DNA of 64,000 nt from Galeopsis tetrahit (GCA_963675135.1 OY776122.1:14182881-14246880), one strand, 5' to 3'. Positions 1-12,177 are shown, counted from the first letter of the stretch. Numbers and translations are program-made. Notes: generated by a model not told the origin, from the sequence alone.

Positions 1-94
1 AGTTGATGAAAGTATGTTTTGATGGCCAAAAGCAACTTAAAGTTAGTGATATATGTGGTTCTAAGTCATGTTAACTAAGTCATCTGAATATAAG

Positions 95-450
95 CTTACT
101 AATCTGATGAGAAACTTGAATTGAGATTACTGATCTTAATGGTATCTGAAATAAGTTTACTGGTCTTATTTAGTAATATTAAGAATAAAATTACTGATCT
201 TAACTGAGTCATATAAAGTAAGATTACTGATCTGAGTATTGAAACTGAGAATAATTTTAGTGATCTTATATGAGATATTTGAAATCTGAGTTACTGATCT
301 GATATACTTATTGATCTTATATGCTTACTGGTCTTATATGTAAGTTACTGATCTTAAGTGTTTACTGATCTTAGTATTTGCTGATCGTATATGAAAGTTA
401 TTGAACTTACATGAGTTACTGATCTTATTAGTTACTGATCTGATATATGA
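95..450 (+). repeat. U3 array of short TTACTGATCT-type repeats
   Basis: A run of variants of TTACTGATCTTA, spaced about 15-40 bp, fills this part of the LTR. Variants include TTACTGGTCTTA, TTTAGTGATCTTA and TTATTGATCTTA. The array is not present as such in the E LTR. It lies upstream of the TATA box, where U3 enhancer repeats would be expected; that role is inferred. Confidence 0.7.
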
Positions 451-995
451 ACTGTTAGGAACTAAGCTGATGTTTTGTATTGTATAGACAGCTTATAGTA
501 TAGGACTTAGTTGTACTCATCTGTATATAGTTCAGTTGATGTATAGATAGGTTTTATATATGTAAAGTTGTATTCTATTGTATTCAGCAATGTAAAGTTC
601 AGAACAGTAGATTAGAACTAGATTAGAAGAAGATCATAAGACTAATGAAGACTCAGAGGACTACTTCAGAATAAGAAGACTTCAAAGAAGAGTTGAAGAT
701 AAGCTTAGAAGAAATCTGGAGAAGTTTTGAAAGGTTTTAAGTTACTGTGCTGACTGACTCAGCAGAGTAAAAATCCGAAGAGTAAAAATCAGAACAGTAA
801 GTTACTGTGCTGATTTGGTGAAATTGAAGAATAAGTTTGGAAAGCTTATTTAAAGTGTAACTGAAGATTTATTGAAGATATGCTGACTTGGAAAAAGAAG
901 GAAGTTAAAAAGTCGGTTACAAGAAGAAGTTACAAAAACAGTTTTAGAGTTAGTTGGGAGTTAGTTTACAAACTGCTAACTGTCATACTAAGTTC

Positions 996-1003
996 TATAA
1001 ATA
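996..1003 (+). promoter_or_regulatory. LTR TATA box of element A
   Basis: TATAAATA lies in the context AGTTCTATAAATACTG. The E LTR has the same octamer in the similar context GTCTATAAATACC, supporting it as the retrotransposon promoter. Confidence 0.6.
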
Positions 1004-1641
1004 CTGTGTGATCTCCTACTGCTAAGACTACTGATCATAAAGCATTTACAAGCAATCTAAGTCTACAGAGCACAAGAAGAACTCACAGAGTTGAAGGAGA
1101 TTAAAGAAGAAGAAGCCACAGATTTGAAGAGAAGATTCAAAGGCTAACACAGAGAAGTTTTACTTTTCAAGTTTAAGTTTGTATGTTGTAAAACAAGTGT
1201 GCTAGTTACTTGGAAAATTACTAGTAGATCGAAGATATACCTGGAGGTATAATCGATAAGATCACAGTCTTAATCTTGGGACTTTAAGCCACAAGAAACT
1301 CAAAGAAGAGTAATAAACTTCACAACTGGAGTTGTGAGAGTGGATGTAGACATTTGTCGAACCACTATAAAATTCTGTGTTCTTTACTTTACTGTTTGAT
1401 ATTTGTTTGAATTGTTTAACTAAGAACATTAAGAATTAACAAAGATAAAGATCTAGATAAAAGTTGAGTATAAATCTAAAACTGAAAGTACTGATCTGAC
1501 TCAGTAAGAACAGTACTATTCAGAACACTATTCCGCATTATAAACTCTGATATTTTGAAAGATTTTTAAAAGTCTATTCACCCCTCCCCTCTAGACTTTT
1601 ACTAGCTTACTCAATCTTAACTCAACTTTGGGACCAACAAG

Positions 1642-1653
1642 TGGTATCAGAGC
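1642..1653 (+). other. Primer binding site of element A
   Basis: TGGTATCAGAGC, complementary to the 3' end of plant initiator methionine tRNA, lies two bases after the LTR end. This is the standard minus-strand primer site of plant copia elements. Confidence 0.9.
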
Positions 1654-1800
1654 AGTAGTTCTTTGGACTGCTGTTTCTTGATAACCTTACAAATCTTGAG
1701 GGATATCTTACTGATCTTGCTATTACTTCTTGATATTTGTCACTATCTGAATACTTGAAATCTATCTGCTATACTACTGATCCTATTTGTCTAATCAAAC

Positions 1801-2136
1801 ATGGATGACACTAATGTGAACAAACTGCCTAAGTTCAAGATTGCAGATTATGACTACTGGAAGCTTAGGATGGAGGCCATCTTTAGCTCGACCCATGATC
1901 TAATGGTGTCTGTGGTGACTGAAGGACCAATTGTCATCATGGTGGAAAACACTGCTGTTCTGGATCCATCTAAACCAGTTGGAGCACTGGTCCCTAAACC
2001 AAGGTCAGAACTGACTTCGGAAGAAATGAAACAAAACAATTTGGACAGTCTTGCCAAGAACTACATTTTACATACCTTACCAAATGAGTATCTTGGTAAA
2101 GTACTAAAATGTAAGACTGCAAAACAAGTGTGCTAG
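1801..2136 (+). pseudogene. gag fragment fused to LTR (element A)
   Basis: The ATG follows a 161-bp leader. About 107 codons match the N-terminus of the element E Gag over their whole length: NKLPKF...YDYWKLRMEAIFSSTHDLM, then LTSEEM, NNLDSLAKNYILHTLPNEYLGKVLKCKTAK. At about 2121 the coding sequence switches abruptly into LTR sequence, and the ORF stops a few codons later at TAG. The UBN2-type core, zinc knuckle and everything downstream are absent, so this is a remnant and not a working Gag. In a complete relative the next residues would be EMW. Here they are QVC, encoded by LTR sequence. Confidence 0.9.
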
Positions 2137-2570
2137 TTACTTGGAAAATTACTAGTAGATCGAAGATATACCTGGAGGTATAATCGATAAGATCACAGTC
2201 TTAATCTTGGGACTTTAAGCCACAAGAAACTCAAAGAAGAGTAATAAACTTCACAACTGGAGTTGTGAGAGTGGATGTAGACATTTGTCGAACCACTATA
2301 AAATTCTGTGTTCTTTACTTTACTGTTTGATATTTGTTTGAATTGTTTAACTAAGAACATTAAGAATTAACAAAGATAAAGATCTAGATAAAAGTTGAGT
2401 ATAAATCTAAAACTGAAAGTACTGATCTGACTCAGTAAGAACAGTACTATTCAGAACACTATTCCGCATTATAAACTCTGATATTTTGAAAGATTTTTAA
2501 AAGTCTATTCACCCCTCCCCTCTAGACTTTTACTAGCTTACTCAATCTTAACTCAACTTTGGGACCAACA
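2121..2570 (+). repeat. Partial 3' LTR of element A (last 450 bp)
   Basis: This matches 1190-1639 at a constant offset of 931 with no difference that I can see. It ends GGGACCAACA at 2570. The left part of this LTR was lost together with most of the internal region. Confidence 0.9.
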
Positions 2571-2670
2571 CTATATGTTCTAACATCTCTAGAACATACT
2601 CAACTTGACTTAGGCATGTCTCAGGGGGTTTTGGTATTTAATCAAAACATATCTCATTTTATTCCCAACA
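2571..2670 (-). repeat. 3' LTR remnant of element B
   Basis: These 100 bp match 29708-29807 (the start of B's 5' LTR) with one visible mismatch. They end, in plus orientation, with CCCAACA, the complement of the LTR start TGTTGGG. The remainder is cut off by element A. Confidence 0.9.
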
Positions 2671-2671
2671 A

Positions 2672-2684
2672 TTTCCCCCTTTTT
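2672..2684 (-). other. 3' polypurine tract of element B
   Basis: On the minus strand this reads AAAAAGGGGGAAA and directly abuts the 3' LTR start (ATTGTTGGG). The same tract and spacing occur in D and E. It is the expected plus-strand primer site. Confidence 0.9.
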
Positions 2685-3345
2685 GATGATGCCAAAACCT
2701 ACACATTCTATGCAAAAGTGACTTGACTACATCTATTACATTTATCTTCAGAAGACATGACCAAGGTCAATATTCCTGAAAAACAATGTGTTAGTGTATT
2801 CACTGTTTATGTTGCAAGTAGGTTTCAAATATAGGCATAGAGAGATTTCTGCAATAATGTATCTTGATTCAAAGGTAGTTCAACTATCATTTATATAAAA
2901 GTCATTACATGCATGTTGATAGTTGAAGATAACTTATTAGAGCATGAATTCAAGATATCATTACAAATGATCATTTCATTACAACTATTCAGATCATATA
3001 CTAAACATAGGATCTAGAGTATCATAGTAAAACAACTAAACATTTAAGAGTATCTAGATCTTCAAGTTTCACAACATCTTCTAGTATCAGAGCAAAAACA
3101 AATTTCTTCAAGTTTCAGAGCAGAATACTGGATATCAAGATGTATGCTTGTATCAGAGCAACCAATGCATATTAGAGCATATACTTGAATCAGGCTATCC
3201 AGATCATATTAGAGTAAACAGCATGTCAAGGCACACCACATCAGCAGGCTTGTCCAAATTTCAGCATAGTTGACCAATTAAAAAAATATCTTTAGATAAG
3301 ATAATTTTATATCCAAAAAAAAGGGTCAGAAGACTTAGCCATTTT
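2685..3345 (-). other. 3' noncoding region of element B
   Basis: About 660 bp lie between the ORF3 stop and the polypurine tract. No credible ORF was found. It matches 53388-53850 of D in part, including the TATTGACC...TCATGTCTTCTGAAGA stretch, and carries repeated ATCAGAGCA/ATTAGAGCA words. Confidence 0.7.
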
Positions 3346-6300
3346 TCAAAGATCATCCTCAGGAGGTGGCACCATCCCATATTGTGCCCACACTCTCCTT
3401 TTCAAGGCCATGGCTTCTTGGTTTGTTCCTTTGGGTCCAAGAACCATCCTGTTCAGCTTGAGGATCTCAGTAAATTCCTTCAGGATTCTTGCCTGGTCAA
3501 TCCATCCTTCAAGCTTTGGAGGCATGTATATGATTGGCTTGGGAGCTGTGAGTTCAAATCTTGCAATATCAGCAGCTGCAAGTAGTTGTTGATAGAGCTC
3601 TCTGTAATACTCTATCATGAACTCAGCAAAAGTGGAGTTGGCATCTCTTCCATTCCATCTGTCAATGACATAATAGTCATAGACAAACTCCTTTTTGGCT
3701 TCCTCCCATGAGTCATTCAGCTGAATTGGCACCCATTTATCCAAGTGTGGATATTTGGTGTCCATTGGGATCAGTAGCTGAGGCTTCATCTTGCTATAGG
3801 TTGCTCTCCTTCTTCTTGGTTTCTGGAAGTCTGCTCTCCTTTTATCTCTTGCTCTGTTGGCTTCATCCATCAAATCCATCTTTTCTTGGGCCCTCATCAT
3901 GGCCAGTTTTTGTTGGGACCTCATCATGGATCATGAGCTAGGACAGTGGTCTTCTTCTTAGGTTCAGGTCCAAATCCTTCAGCAAATAGCTCTTCAACAT
4001 CTTCAGTGGACTTGGGACCTTCAGCACTTCTGGCAGATTCAGAGGACTTATCCTTTTCAGTAGTCTTGGGCTTTTTAGCAGCTTTGGCCTTCTTTGAGTT
4101 AGGCTCATCATCATCAATTCTGAATTCAGGTGGTAGATCAAGGCTGTTAGGAAAGTCAGTGAATGTCTCAGTTTGTCTTTTCTTTCCTTTTGCCCTCTTG
4201 ATCTTTCCTCTAGTTTGGACAACTTCAACATCTTTGTCCAAACCAGACACCTCACCACCTGGTCTCTGCTGTAACCTCACTCTTTCCTCTTGAGCTGAGG
4301 CCACTGAATTTTTCAAGGCAAGTGCTAGTTGTTCTTCTTCATCCAATTCTTCTACATTCAGCACTGTTGGCTCTTTTCCTTTTCCTTCAGCAGTTTTGTC
4401 TTTTCCCTTGACTGGGCTTCCAATCACCAAGGCACCTTTTGCTCTAGCTCTTTCCCTTTCCCCCTTTTTGGCAGCATCAAAACACTGAGGTTTGAGCTCA
4501 CTCATTATTGTAGCCATTAGGGATTGGACTTGGTTGAGAGACTTCATCTCCTCCAACAAATATACATTCTCATCATGTATATTTTGCATCCTATCACTGC
4601 TTAAGCTAAGAAAAGCTAGAACAAGCTTCATCTTTTGTTGAACAACTTCCTCCAAGGTTGTTTTCAGGGATGCATCAAGTTGGGCCTTAAGGAGCTCAGT
4701 GAGGTTGGCCACTGCACCTTCAGCAATGTTGGCCATCACCTCTTGGGAGAATTTCTCAGAAGCAGCTTTTACCATAGCAAGTCTTTGTTCTTCTGCCCTT
4801 TTCTTCTGCAATGCAGTTTTCTTTCCAAGTGCTTGCTTGACAGTGAGTCTGAGAGCTTTGACATTGGCATTGTGGTTATCTCTCAGCAGCTTCTGATCTT
4901 TCTTGACCTCCTTTGAGATGTTCTCCATACTGACTTTGGCTCTGTGAACTTCAGTGGAAATGGTTTGAAGACCAGATTCCACTCCTTCAATTCTTGCTTC
5001 TAATGTGGGTAGCACCACATCCTCAGAGCCTGTCAGCCTCATTTCCACAGATGCCAAGGTTCTTCCATGCTCATCTAATGCTCCAGAGGTTTCTGCATGA
5101 GCTGATTGAACTTGTTGAGCCAGGGAATCCAAATTTGTTGATTGTAAGCCAAGTAGGGCTTGTGCTGATCCAGAATCAACATGGATGGGAGCATCTGTCA
5201 AGAAGTCATCTGCAAAGATTTGATCAAGACTTATACCTGCAATGTTAGACAAATCAAACAAGTTAGGGAATAAACACTCATCACCCGCAATTTCTTTTGC
5301 ATAAGACTCTGATACATCAGCAGTCTTCTTCTCATTTTCAACTTGTTCTTTTCTCCCTTCATTTAAAATGTTCTCACCCAAGGAATCAGGCCTCCTTTCA
5401 TCAAGGGATTCTTGAAGTTCAGATTTGACTTCAAGAATAACTTGTCCTTCCTCACTTATACCACCCTCTATTTGTGGTACACTCACCATCTTAGTGATTA
5501 CTACCTCTCTATTATCCACTACTCCCTCTGATTTTTTGACTAAACTCTCCTTTTCAACACCTTCACCTAGACCTGCAACATCTTCACCTTCAACAAGGTT
5601 CAAAGATGGCAGTTGTGAGGAGATCCTAGTGCTTATTTCAGCAGCCACTGAGTCATCCTGAATGATTAAGGGCTGATCAGTGTCCAACTCATCTGACACT
5701 GAATAGGCCTTAATCAAACCAGCCTCTAGCATAGGAACCTCAACATCTTTAGGCTGTGCCTTGGGTTCAGAAGAACCTTCATTGGCAGATGTGTCTTTGG
5801 TTGTGTTACCACCCTTGGTCAACACCTCTGATGATACAGAGCCTTTCCTATGATAGGTTCTAGGAGGGTTTGAAATTCTGTCTGCTACAGAAGACTTGGG
5901 TTGAGAGGGTTCAGGGAGGTTGGCTTGAGGGGTTTCAGGAGGGTTGGGGTTTGAGGGGTTTGAGGGACCATCAGGGGAATCATCATCATTTGAGCTGCTA
6001 TCAGGGTGTTTGATGCCCTTAGCTTTTCTCTCTTTCTCCTCAATGATCTTCTCATCTACCAACTTTGCAAAAACTTCCTCATCAGTGAGGAATCTTATTT
6101 TCATCATACCAGCAAAGTGTAGCAATCTGCTCTCCTCCACTTGCCACCAGTTTGCACCCTTATCTTGGATGACTTGTGATATCTCCATTATTGTTTTGTC
6201 TTTTACATCCACAAGCATCCTCAAATCATGAAATGTCTTCTGAATTCTTGGAAATTCAGCAAGTTGTGGATACAAACTGTCCACTGTAGCCTTGGCTCCA

Positions 6301-8066
6301 CCTCTGAGCATACTTTCATAAGTATACTCCTCCTCATTCTCATTTGATGGAGAACTTTGGGTTATAGGGGAGTGGGCTGTGGTTTCATTAAGTGCAGCTT
6401 CAGGCAAGTTAAGTTCAGGAGGGTTGGCTTCAGAAGGATTAGGCTCAAATGAAGGTACCTCAGTTGCTTTTAAGAGCATTGATTCTGAGGGGGCTTTGCT
6501 CAGGGGAGTTGGCTCATTGAGTGCATGTTCTAAGAGTTTGGAGTAATTTAGCATAGATGAATCAAGGGGGGACAGGAGCCTTGTCTCATCCACTGCTAAG
6601 TCTGCTAGCACATCAATGCCACTTCTCTGCACACTTCCTTCTGGAGAGTATCTCTTAGTGAGATTTACAGGGGTGATGGGCTGGTTGGTTGGGGTAACAT
6701 GGGTTTCAGGGGAGTTAGGTTCAGGATTCTGAATTTCAGGGATGTTGGCCTCTATTGGTTGACCTTCAGGGACCTTGGATTCTGGAGTTCCAGAACCAGA
6801 TGAGTTGGTCCTTGACTTGGATTTGGTCCTGCTTTTAGCTCTGCTCTCTCTTAGAGCAAGTTGGAGAGACCTTTCTTCCTGAAGCTCCAACACTTTATCA
6901 GTAGGCTTGGCCCTTCTCTTGCTGGCCCTACTGCTCCCACTTCCTTCACCATCCTTTTCAGGGACAACTTCCCTGATCCTCTTATCACCTCTAGACTTTT
7001 GTCTAGTCTCATTATACTTCTGTCTCAATTCTTCTAAATGATCAGAGGGCACACTTACTCCTTCTTCAGCAACTTCTTCAATCTCAGTTGAAGCTCCTGA
7101 ATTCTCCTCTGAGGGAATTTGAGACATTTTCCTTGTCTTCACCACTCTGGCCTTTGTCCTCTTTTTCAATTTTGGCTTTTCCTCAACCTTCTCTTCAGTA
7201 GGTTTGGCCATAAGCATCCTCCTTTGCTCAGTTTTCTTGCTGAGCTTTCTAAACAGAATCTTTTGGGCTGGGAGGGGCTTTGCAAAGGTTTGCATTTGAG
7301 AATAATGGGAAAATCTTTCAATCAACAAGCTTGCCCTGGTGCAATACTTGAGTTTCCCTTCTAGCACAACCTTGTTTTGGGCTTTTACCTTGAACTTGGC
7401 CTTTTCCTTCATCATCTCAGACATGATGAATGTCCTCCAATCAAATCTGATGCCTTTGTCACTAGCATCAATAACTGCGGCCATAATTCTGATCCTTGGA
7501 TGACTGACTTGCTCCAAGCTTCCAGTATTGCTCATAAGACTCTTAGTGATTACCTCAAATAGATTGAGAAATTTTGGCTTGAGAGTCTTCTTGTTTTGTG
7601 TTGAAGAGATGGGACCTGGAACTAAAAGCCATTCTTGTGCTATCTCATCTTCATGATCAGCACCATAAAATTCTAGATTCCTTCCCTCAGAAGGCAATCC
7701 AAAAGCTCCTTCAAGATCTTCTGAAGAGAATTTCACTCTATGAAATCTCTCTTCCTCCTCTCCCTCTGCTACATATGCAAGTTTTGTAGAGACATCACCA
7801 TCTTCAGGCTTACCTCTCCACTTGAGGAAAGCAAAGAACTCAGCCATGTAGCTTTCTAAACAAGAGGTTGGCCTTCCCTCCACAAATTTCTGCAACCCAG
7901 CTCTCCTCAACCATCTCAGGGTTGGTGTAATCTCAGGATCCTCACTTTCAAATGATACTATGGGCTCAAAGTGAAGACTATTTTTGTTGCTTAGATATCC
8001 AAAATCAAGGTCTAGAGCCTTGTTGGAGAAATCAATGATCATTTCTGGTCTAACTTTGGGAGCCAT
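3346..8066 (-). pseudogene. ORF3 of element B, broken near its C-terminus
   Basis: An open frame of 1380 codons starts at the ATG at 8066-8064 (MAPKVRPEM) and is collinear with the 1581-codon ORF3 of D. It has the same N-terminal domain, P/E/S-rich middle with NLPE and NSPE repeats, coiled coils and KKGERERA segment. After KKTTVLAHDP a small deletion of about 40 bp with a frameshift, relative to D, ends the frame at 3924. The last 193 codons (KLAMMRAQEK to PPPEDDL) continue in another frame, with the two frames overlapping by 4 bases. Two UIM-like motifs are present (near 6831-6893 and 4305-4365). No signal peptide or membrane segment is visible. The protein's function is unknown. Confidence 0.85.
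4456..4470 (-). other. Internal polypurine tract inside ORF3 (element B)
   Basis: The minus strand reads CCAAAAAGGGGGAAA within codons for AAKKGER. It is the same 13-mer as the 3' polypurine tract, and D and E have it at the corresponding place. Confidence 0.6.
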
Positions 8067-8788
8067 TGAAGGTTTACAAAAATGAAATTGAGAGAGTTTT
8101 GAGAGGAAGTTTGAAAGAGTATGAAAAACTAGGGTTTCAAAGGGTTTGAATGCGTGGGGGAGAAGTGATGTGAATATGGCTTCTTAAGACTTGTGGATAT
8201 TCCAAAAAGAATGTATGTCAATGAGTTGGTGGGTCTTAAGCCTTATTCAACTGTTTACAAAAGTGGAAATCCAAAATGGACGGCCAAGATTGATTTCAGG
8301 GGAGTTGGCCAATTTTGATCCAATGGTCAAAAACCTATGTAACAGTGAAAAACTGTTTTATTCAAAACGTGGGTGGAGTTTTAATGTTGTTTAAAGCTGT
8401 GGGGTTTTCAAGGTAGATCATGTCCCAAAGGGTTTAATGCAAACAAGAGTTAAATCTTGGCATTTATTGCATGGAAAGTGACCTTTTGGGTGGGAGACAA
8501 ATTAAATCCCAAAAAGGTGAAATCTGTAAATGGAATGGGACAGATTTCGAAATAGACAATAATTACCCAAAATAGGTGCTTATCAGACCAAGATTTGGTT
8601 TGATAGCTAGGACAACTTATCTGACCCTACTTGGACAAGTGTCCTGAAAAGATGTGGACAACTGTCCTAAAGTTCAATGGACAAGTGTCCTGACAGATGA
8701 GGGTCATTTCTTTTGAGTTTCAGTAGACTTGACCAAGTCTGCTGAAGTTTGAAATTAGTTCCCCCTTAATGGATAAACTCTTTTGAAC
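8067..8788 (-). other. Leader between pol and ORF3 of element B
   Basis: About 720 bp lack a convincing ORF. Next to ORF3 the minus strand has a gene-like leader with AAACCCTAG (complement of 8127-8135) and TTGACCATTGGATCAAAA (8313-8330). At 8637-8700 there is a cluster of GGACAAGTGTCC and GGACAACTGTCC palindromes. At 8757-8770 there is a second purine tract (TTAAGGGGGAAC), just after the pol stop. All these elements recur in D at 47938-48641. Confidence 0.7.
8757..8770 (-). other. Second polypurine tract after pol (element B)
   Basis: On the minus strand ATTAAGGGGGAAC lies about 20 bp past the pol stop codon. D, E and C have the equivalent tract. Multiple purine tracts are described for Sireviruses. 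Confidence 0.65.
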
Positions 8789-11700
8789 TCATTTGTCCAA
8801 CTTCCATGGATCAAGTAGACCCAACTCTGCTGATAATTCAAGAAATCTTGCCTCTGCAAGTGGCTTTGTCAATATATCAGCTTTTTGATGATCTGTGTGG
8901 ATCTTTACCAACTTGATATCCTTCTTCTCCACATGATCTCTAATGAAGTGATGCTTGATGTCCACATGTTTGCATCTTGTGTGCAAGACAGGATTTTGTG
9001 ATATTGCAATTGCACTGTTGTTATCACAAAATATTGGCACTTCAGTAGAGTTGACTTTGTAGTCTCTGAGTTGTTGTCTCAGCCAGAGGATTTGAGCACA
9101 ACAACTTCCAGCTGCAACATATTCAGCTTCAGTGGTGGAAGTAGCCACTGTGTTTTGCTTCTTGGAGAACCAAGATATGAGTTTGTTGCCTAGGAATTGA
9201 CAAGTCCCTGAGGTGGACTTTCTGTCAATTCTGCATCCTCCATAATCAGCATCTGAGTAGCCAGTTTACTCAATGTTGTCATCAGCAGGATACCAAAGGC
9301 CTAGATTTTCAGTGCCTTTGAGATCCTCAAGATCCTTTTTGCAGCCTCAAGATGGCTTTTCTTAGGATTTGCTTGGAACCTTGCACAAACACCTACTGCA
9401 AAGGTGATGTCAGGCCTGCTGGCAGTGAGATAGAGAAGTGAGCCAATTATTCCTCTGTACTCAGTGGAGTTGGTTGGAACACCACTCTCATCAGGATCCA
9501 TCTTCCAATTAGTGTTCATTGGGATCCTTACTGGCTTGCTTGTTGCACACCCAAACTTCTTGATCATTTCTCTGGTGTACTTGGCTTGGTTGATGAAGAT
9601 TCCTTCTTTTGATTGCTTGACTTGTAGACCCAAAAAGAAGTTCATCATCCCCATCATGGACATCTCAAACTTGCTTTGCATAAGCTTGGAGAACTTCTCA
9701 CACAACTTCTCATTAGGGGATCCAAATATTATGTCATCCACATAGATTTGGACAAGCAAGATGTCCTCTCCTTTATAGATTCTGAAGAGAGTTCTGTCCA
9801 CAGTTCCCTTGGTGAATCCATGATCCAAGAGAAATTGTGACAGTGTGTCATACCAAGCCCTAGGAGCTTGCTTGAGTCCATATAGAGCCTTCTTCAGTCT
9901 GTATACTTGGTTTCCAACCTCAAAACCTGGTGGTTGCTCTACATAGACTTCTTCTTTCAAGACTCCATTCAGAAAGGCACTCTTGACATCCATCTGGTAC
10001 ACTTTGAATCTCTTGTGGGCTGCATAGGCTAGAAAGAGCCTTATTGCTTCTAGCCTTGCCACAGGTGCAAAGGTCTCATCATAGTCAATGCCTTCATGCT
10101 GGCAATAACCTTTTGCCACTAGTCTTGCTTTGTTTCTGACAATCACATCATTCTCATTCTTTTTGTTCTTGAACACCCACTTGGTTCCAATAACATCTTG
10201 ATGTGAAGGTCTATCCACCAGCTCCCATACTTCATTTCTGGTGAATTGATTCAGTTCTTCCTGCATGGCTGTGATCCAATTGGCATCTTGAAGTGCTTCT
10301 TCAATATCACTTGGTTCTTGTTCTGACAAGAAACAACAGAAAAGAGCACTTTCACCATGAAATCTCCTTGTTTTGACTCCAATACTTGGATCACCAAGTA
10401 TTAGATCAGTAGGATGGTCAGAAAACCAAGTCCTTCTTTTTCTGATCTCTTCAGTAGAGTTGTCCTCTACTGAAGTTGAGTCATTTTGATCATAAAATTC
10501 AGGATAATTGAGTGCAGGATCTAATTCAGGATCATAATCGGGGGTGTTGTCCTCAATGTCAGGGACATTGGCATTTTCAACATTTTGAGTTCCCCCTTGA
10601 TTATTTGACCCATTAACTACCTCAGCAGGAACTGCTTCTTCATTGGTAGTTGTTACCTGGATGTGAACTGGGATTGGATCATTCAGTTCACCATTTCCAT
10701 CAGTGGGATTTGTCTCAGGAAGGTTGCCTTCAGGATTGTTGTCCAATGTGAGTTTTTCAGGTAGGTTGGCTTGAACAACATCTATGAATTCAGTGTCTTT
10801 GTCATTTAGGCTCAGTCTGGTTGTCCTCTGTGTGATTTCTTCAGGTTCCAGGTTTTCATTCCTGAACTCATGAATAGATTCATCAAACACAACATGAGGT
10901 GTTTCTTCCACAATAAGGGTTTTCTTGTTGTAGACTCTGAAAGCTCTACTGATTTGAGAATATCCAAGGAATACTCCCTCATCAGCTTTGCTGTCAAAGG
11001 CTTTCAACTGTTCTTTCCCATTATTGTGTATGAAACACTTACAACCAAAGATGTGAAAGTATGACACTTTAGGCATTCTTCCTTTCCAGAGTTCATAGGG
11101 GGTTTTGCCTTGCCCCTTAGTAATCAAGCATCTATTTTGAGTATGGCATGCAGTGTTTATAGCTTCAGCCCAAAACCTCTTAGGTAAATTTGAATCAGCA
11201 ATTAAGGTTCTAGCAGCTTCTTTTAGAGTTCTATTCCTCCTTTCTGTAACTCCATTTTGTTGGGGAGTTCTAGCTGCTGAGGTTTCATGAGCTATTCCAT
11301 TAGATGTGCAATACTCATTGATGTATGAATTTATGAACTCAGTGCCTTTATCAGATCTTATCTTGATAATGCTAAGGCTTTTCTCATTTGACAGTCTCTT
11401 AAGGAGTTCAGGTAGTTTGACTTGTGTTTCCTTCTTATTAAGGAGAAATGCTACCCATGTGAACCTAGAGAAGTCATCTACTACAACCAATGTGTATTTT
11501 CTACCATTTATGCTTGCAGGGGTAATTGGTACAAATAAGTCCATATGTAGTAGTTCAAGTACCCTTTCAGTAGAGATGACTGGTTTTCCTTTAAATGAGG
11601 CTTTAATCTGTTTTCCTTCTTGACATGGTTTGCACACATGTTCTTTAATGAAAACCTCATTAGGCAGTCCTTTAACTAATGCATTTCTGGCAAGTTTATT

Positions 11701-12171
11701 CATTGATTTAAAGTTCAGGTGGTTTAGCCTCTTATGCCATAACCAGCTTTGTTCACTAGTGCTCTTAGCAATGAAACATGCAGCATCAGTAGATTTGTCC
11801 CAGTCTGCAAAATACACATTTCCTTTCCTAGTCCCAGTCAGTAGAGTTTGTTGAGCCTTATCTTTGATTAAGCATTTTCCACTAGAAAACTCAACATTGA
11901 AATCTTTATCACAGAATTGACTGATACTTAGGAGATTATATTTGAGACCAGCTACATAAGACACATTGGATACTTTGATGTTACCAATCATCAAAGTACC
12001 ATAACCTTTTGTAGTTGCTTGTGAGCTGTCTCCAAAGGTGACATTTGGGCCTTCTTTTTCAATAAAATCAGTGAGGAGTTCCTTGTTTCCAGTCATGTGC
12101 CTTGAGCATCCACTGTCAAGGTACCATGCTGTCTTTCTGCTCATACTCCTCTTCTTGTGGCCCAATGGTAC
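8789..12171 (-). pseudogene. pol (protease, integrase, RT, RNase H) of element B, frameshifted
   Basis: The frame begins after the gag TAA at 12180-12178 and is in the same reading frame. In order it shows protease (WYLDSGCSRHMTG), the integrase HHCC zinc region (WHKRLNHLNF...CKPCQEGK), the integrase core (DDFSRFTW, SDKGTEF, TPQQNGVTERRNRTLKEA), reverse transcriptase (DVKSAFLNG, QIYVDDIIFGS) and RNase H (TTEAEYVAAGSCC, DILTKPLAEARF). After KRILR a one-base loss shifts the frame and stops it at 9301. An in-frame TAA near 9263-9270 and the RNase H tail (from 9148) follow. In life it would make the replication enzymes; this copy cannot. Confidence 0.9.
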
Positions 12172-12177
12172 CTGTAA

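Larger units (their letters stand above)
1..1639 (+). repeat. 5' LTR of element A (left end missing)
   Basis: It ends GGGACCAACA immediately before AG and the primer site. The first bases resemble element E's LTR about 50 bp in (TTTTGAT...GCCAAAAG), so little of the left end is lost. It holds a TATA box, a repeat-rich U3 and a U5 end shared with E. The last 450 bp recur identically, by eye, at 2121-2570. Confidence 0.85.
1..2570 (+). mobile_element. Element A: collapsed Sirevirus-like Ty1/copia retrotransposon, 5' end outside window
   Basis: Reading left to right there is an LTR ending in CCAACA at 1639, a tRNA-iMet primer site, a 161-bp leader, the first about 107 codons of gag, and then a second copy of the last 450 bp of the LTR (2121-2570 repeats 1190-1639). 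Most of gag, all of pol and the left part of the 3' LTR are missing. The Gag fragment and the LTR end (CTAGAC...TTACTAGCTTACTC) closely match element E, so A belongs to the E/C family. A sits inside the 3' LTR of minus-strand element B: B sequence resumes at 2571. The other flank, and hence the target duplication, lies before the window. Confidence 0.9.

Noticed and set aside
5425..6231. Plus-strand serine-rich open frames opposite B ORF3
   Set aside because: Antisense shadows of a P/E/S-rich coding region; no matching codon conservation in D beyond that imposed by ORF3.
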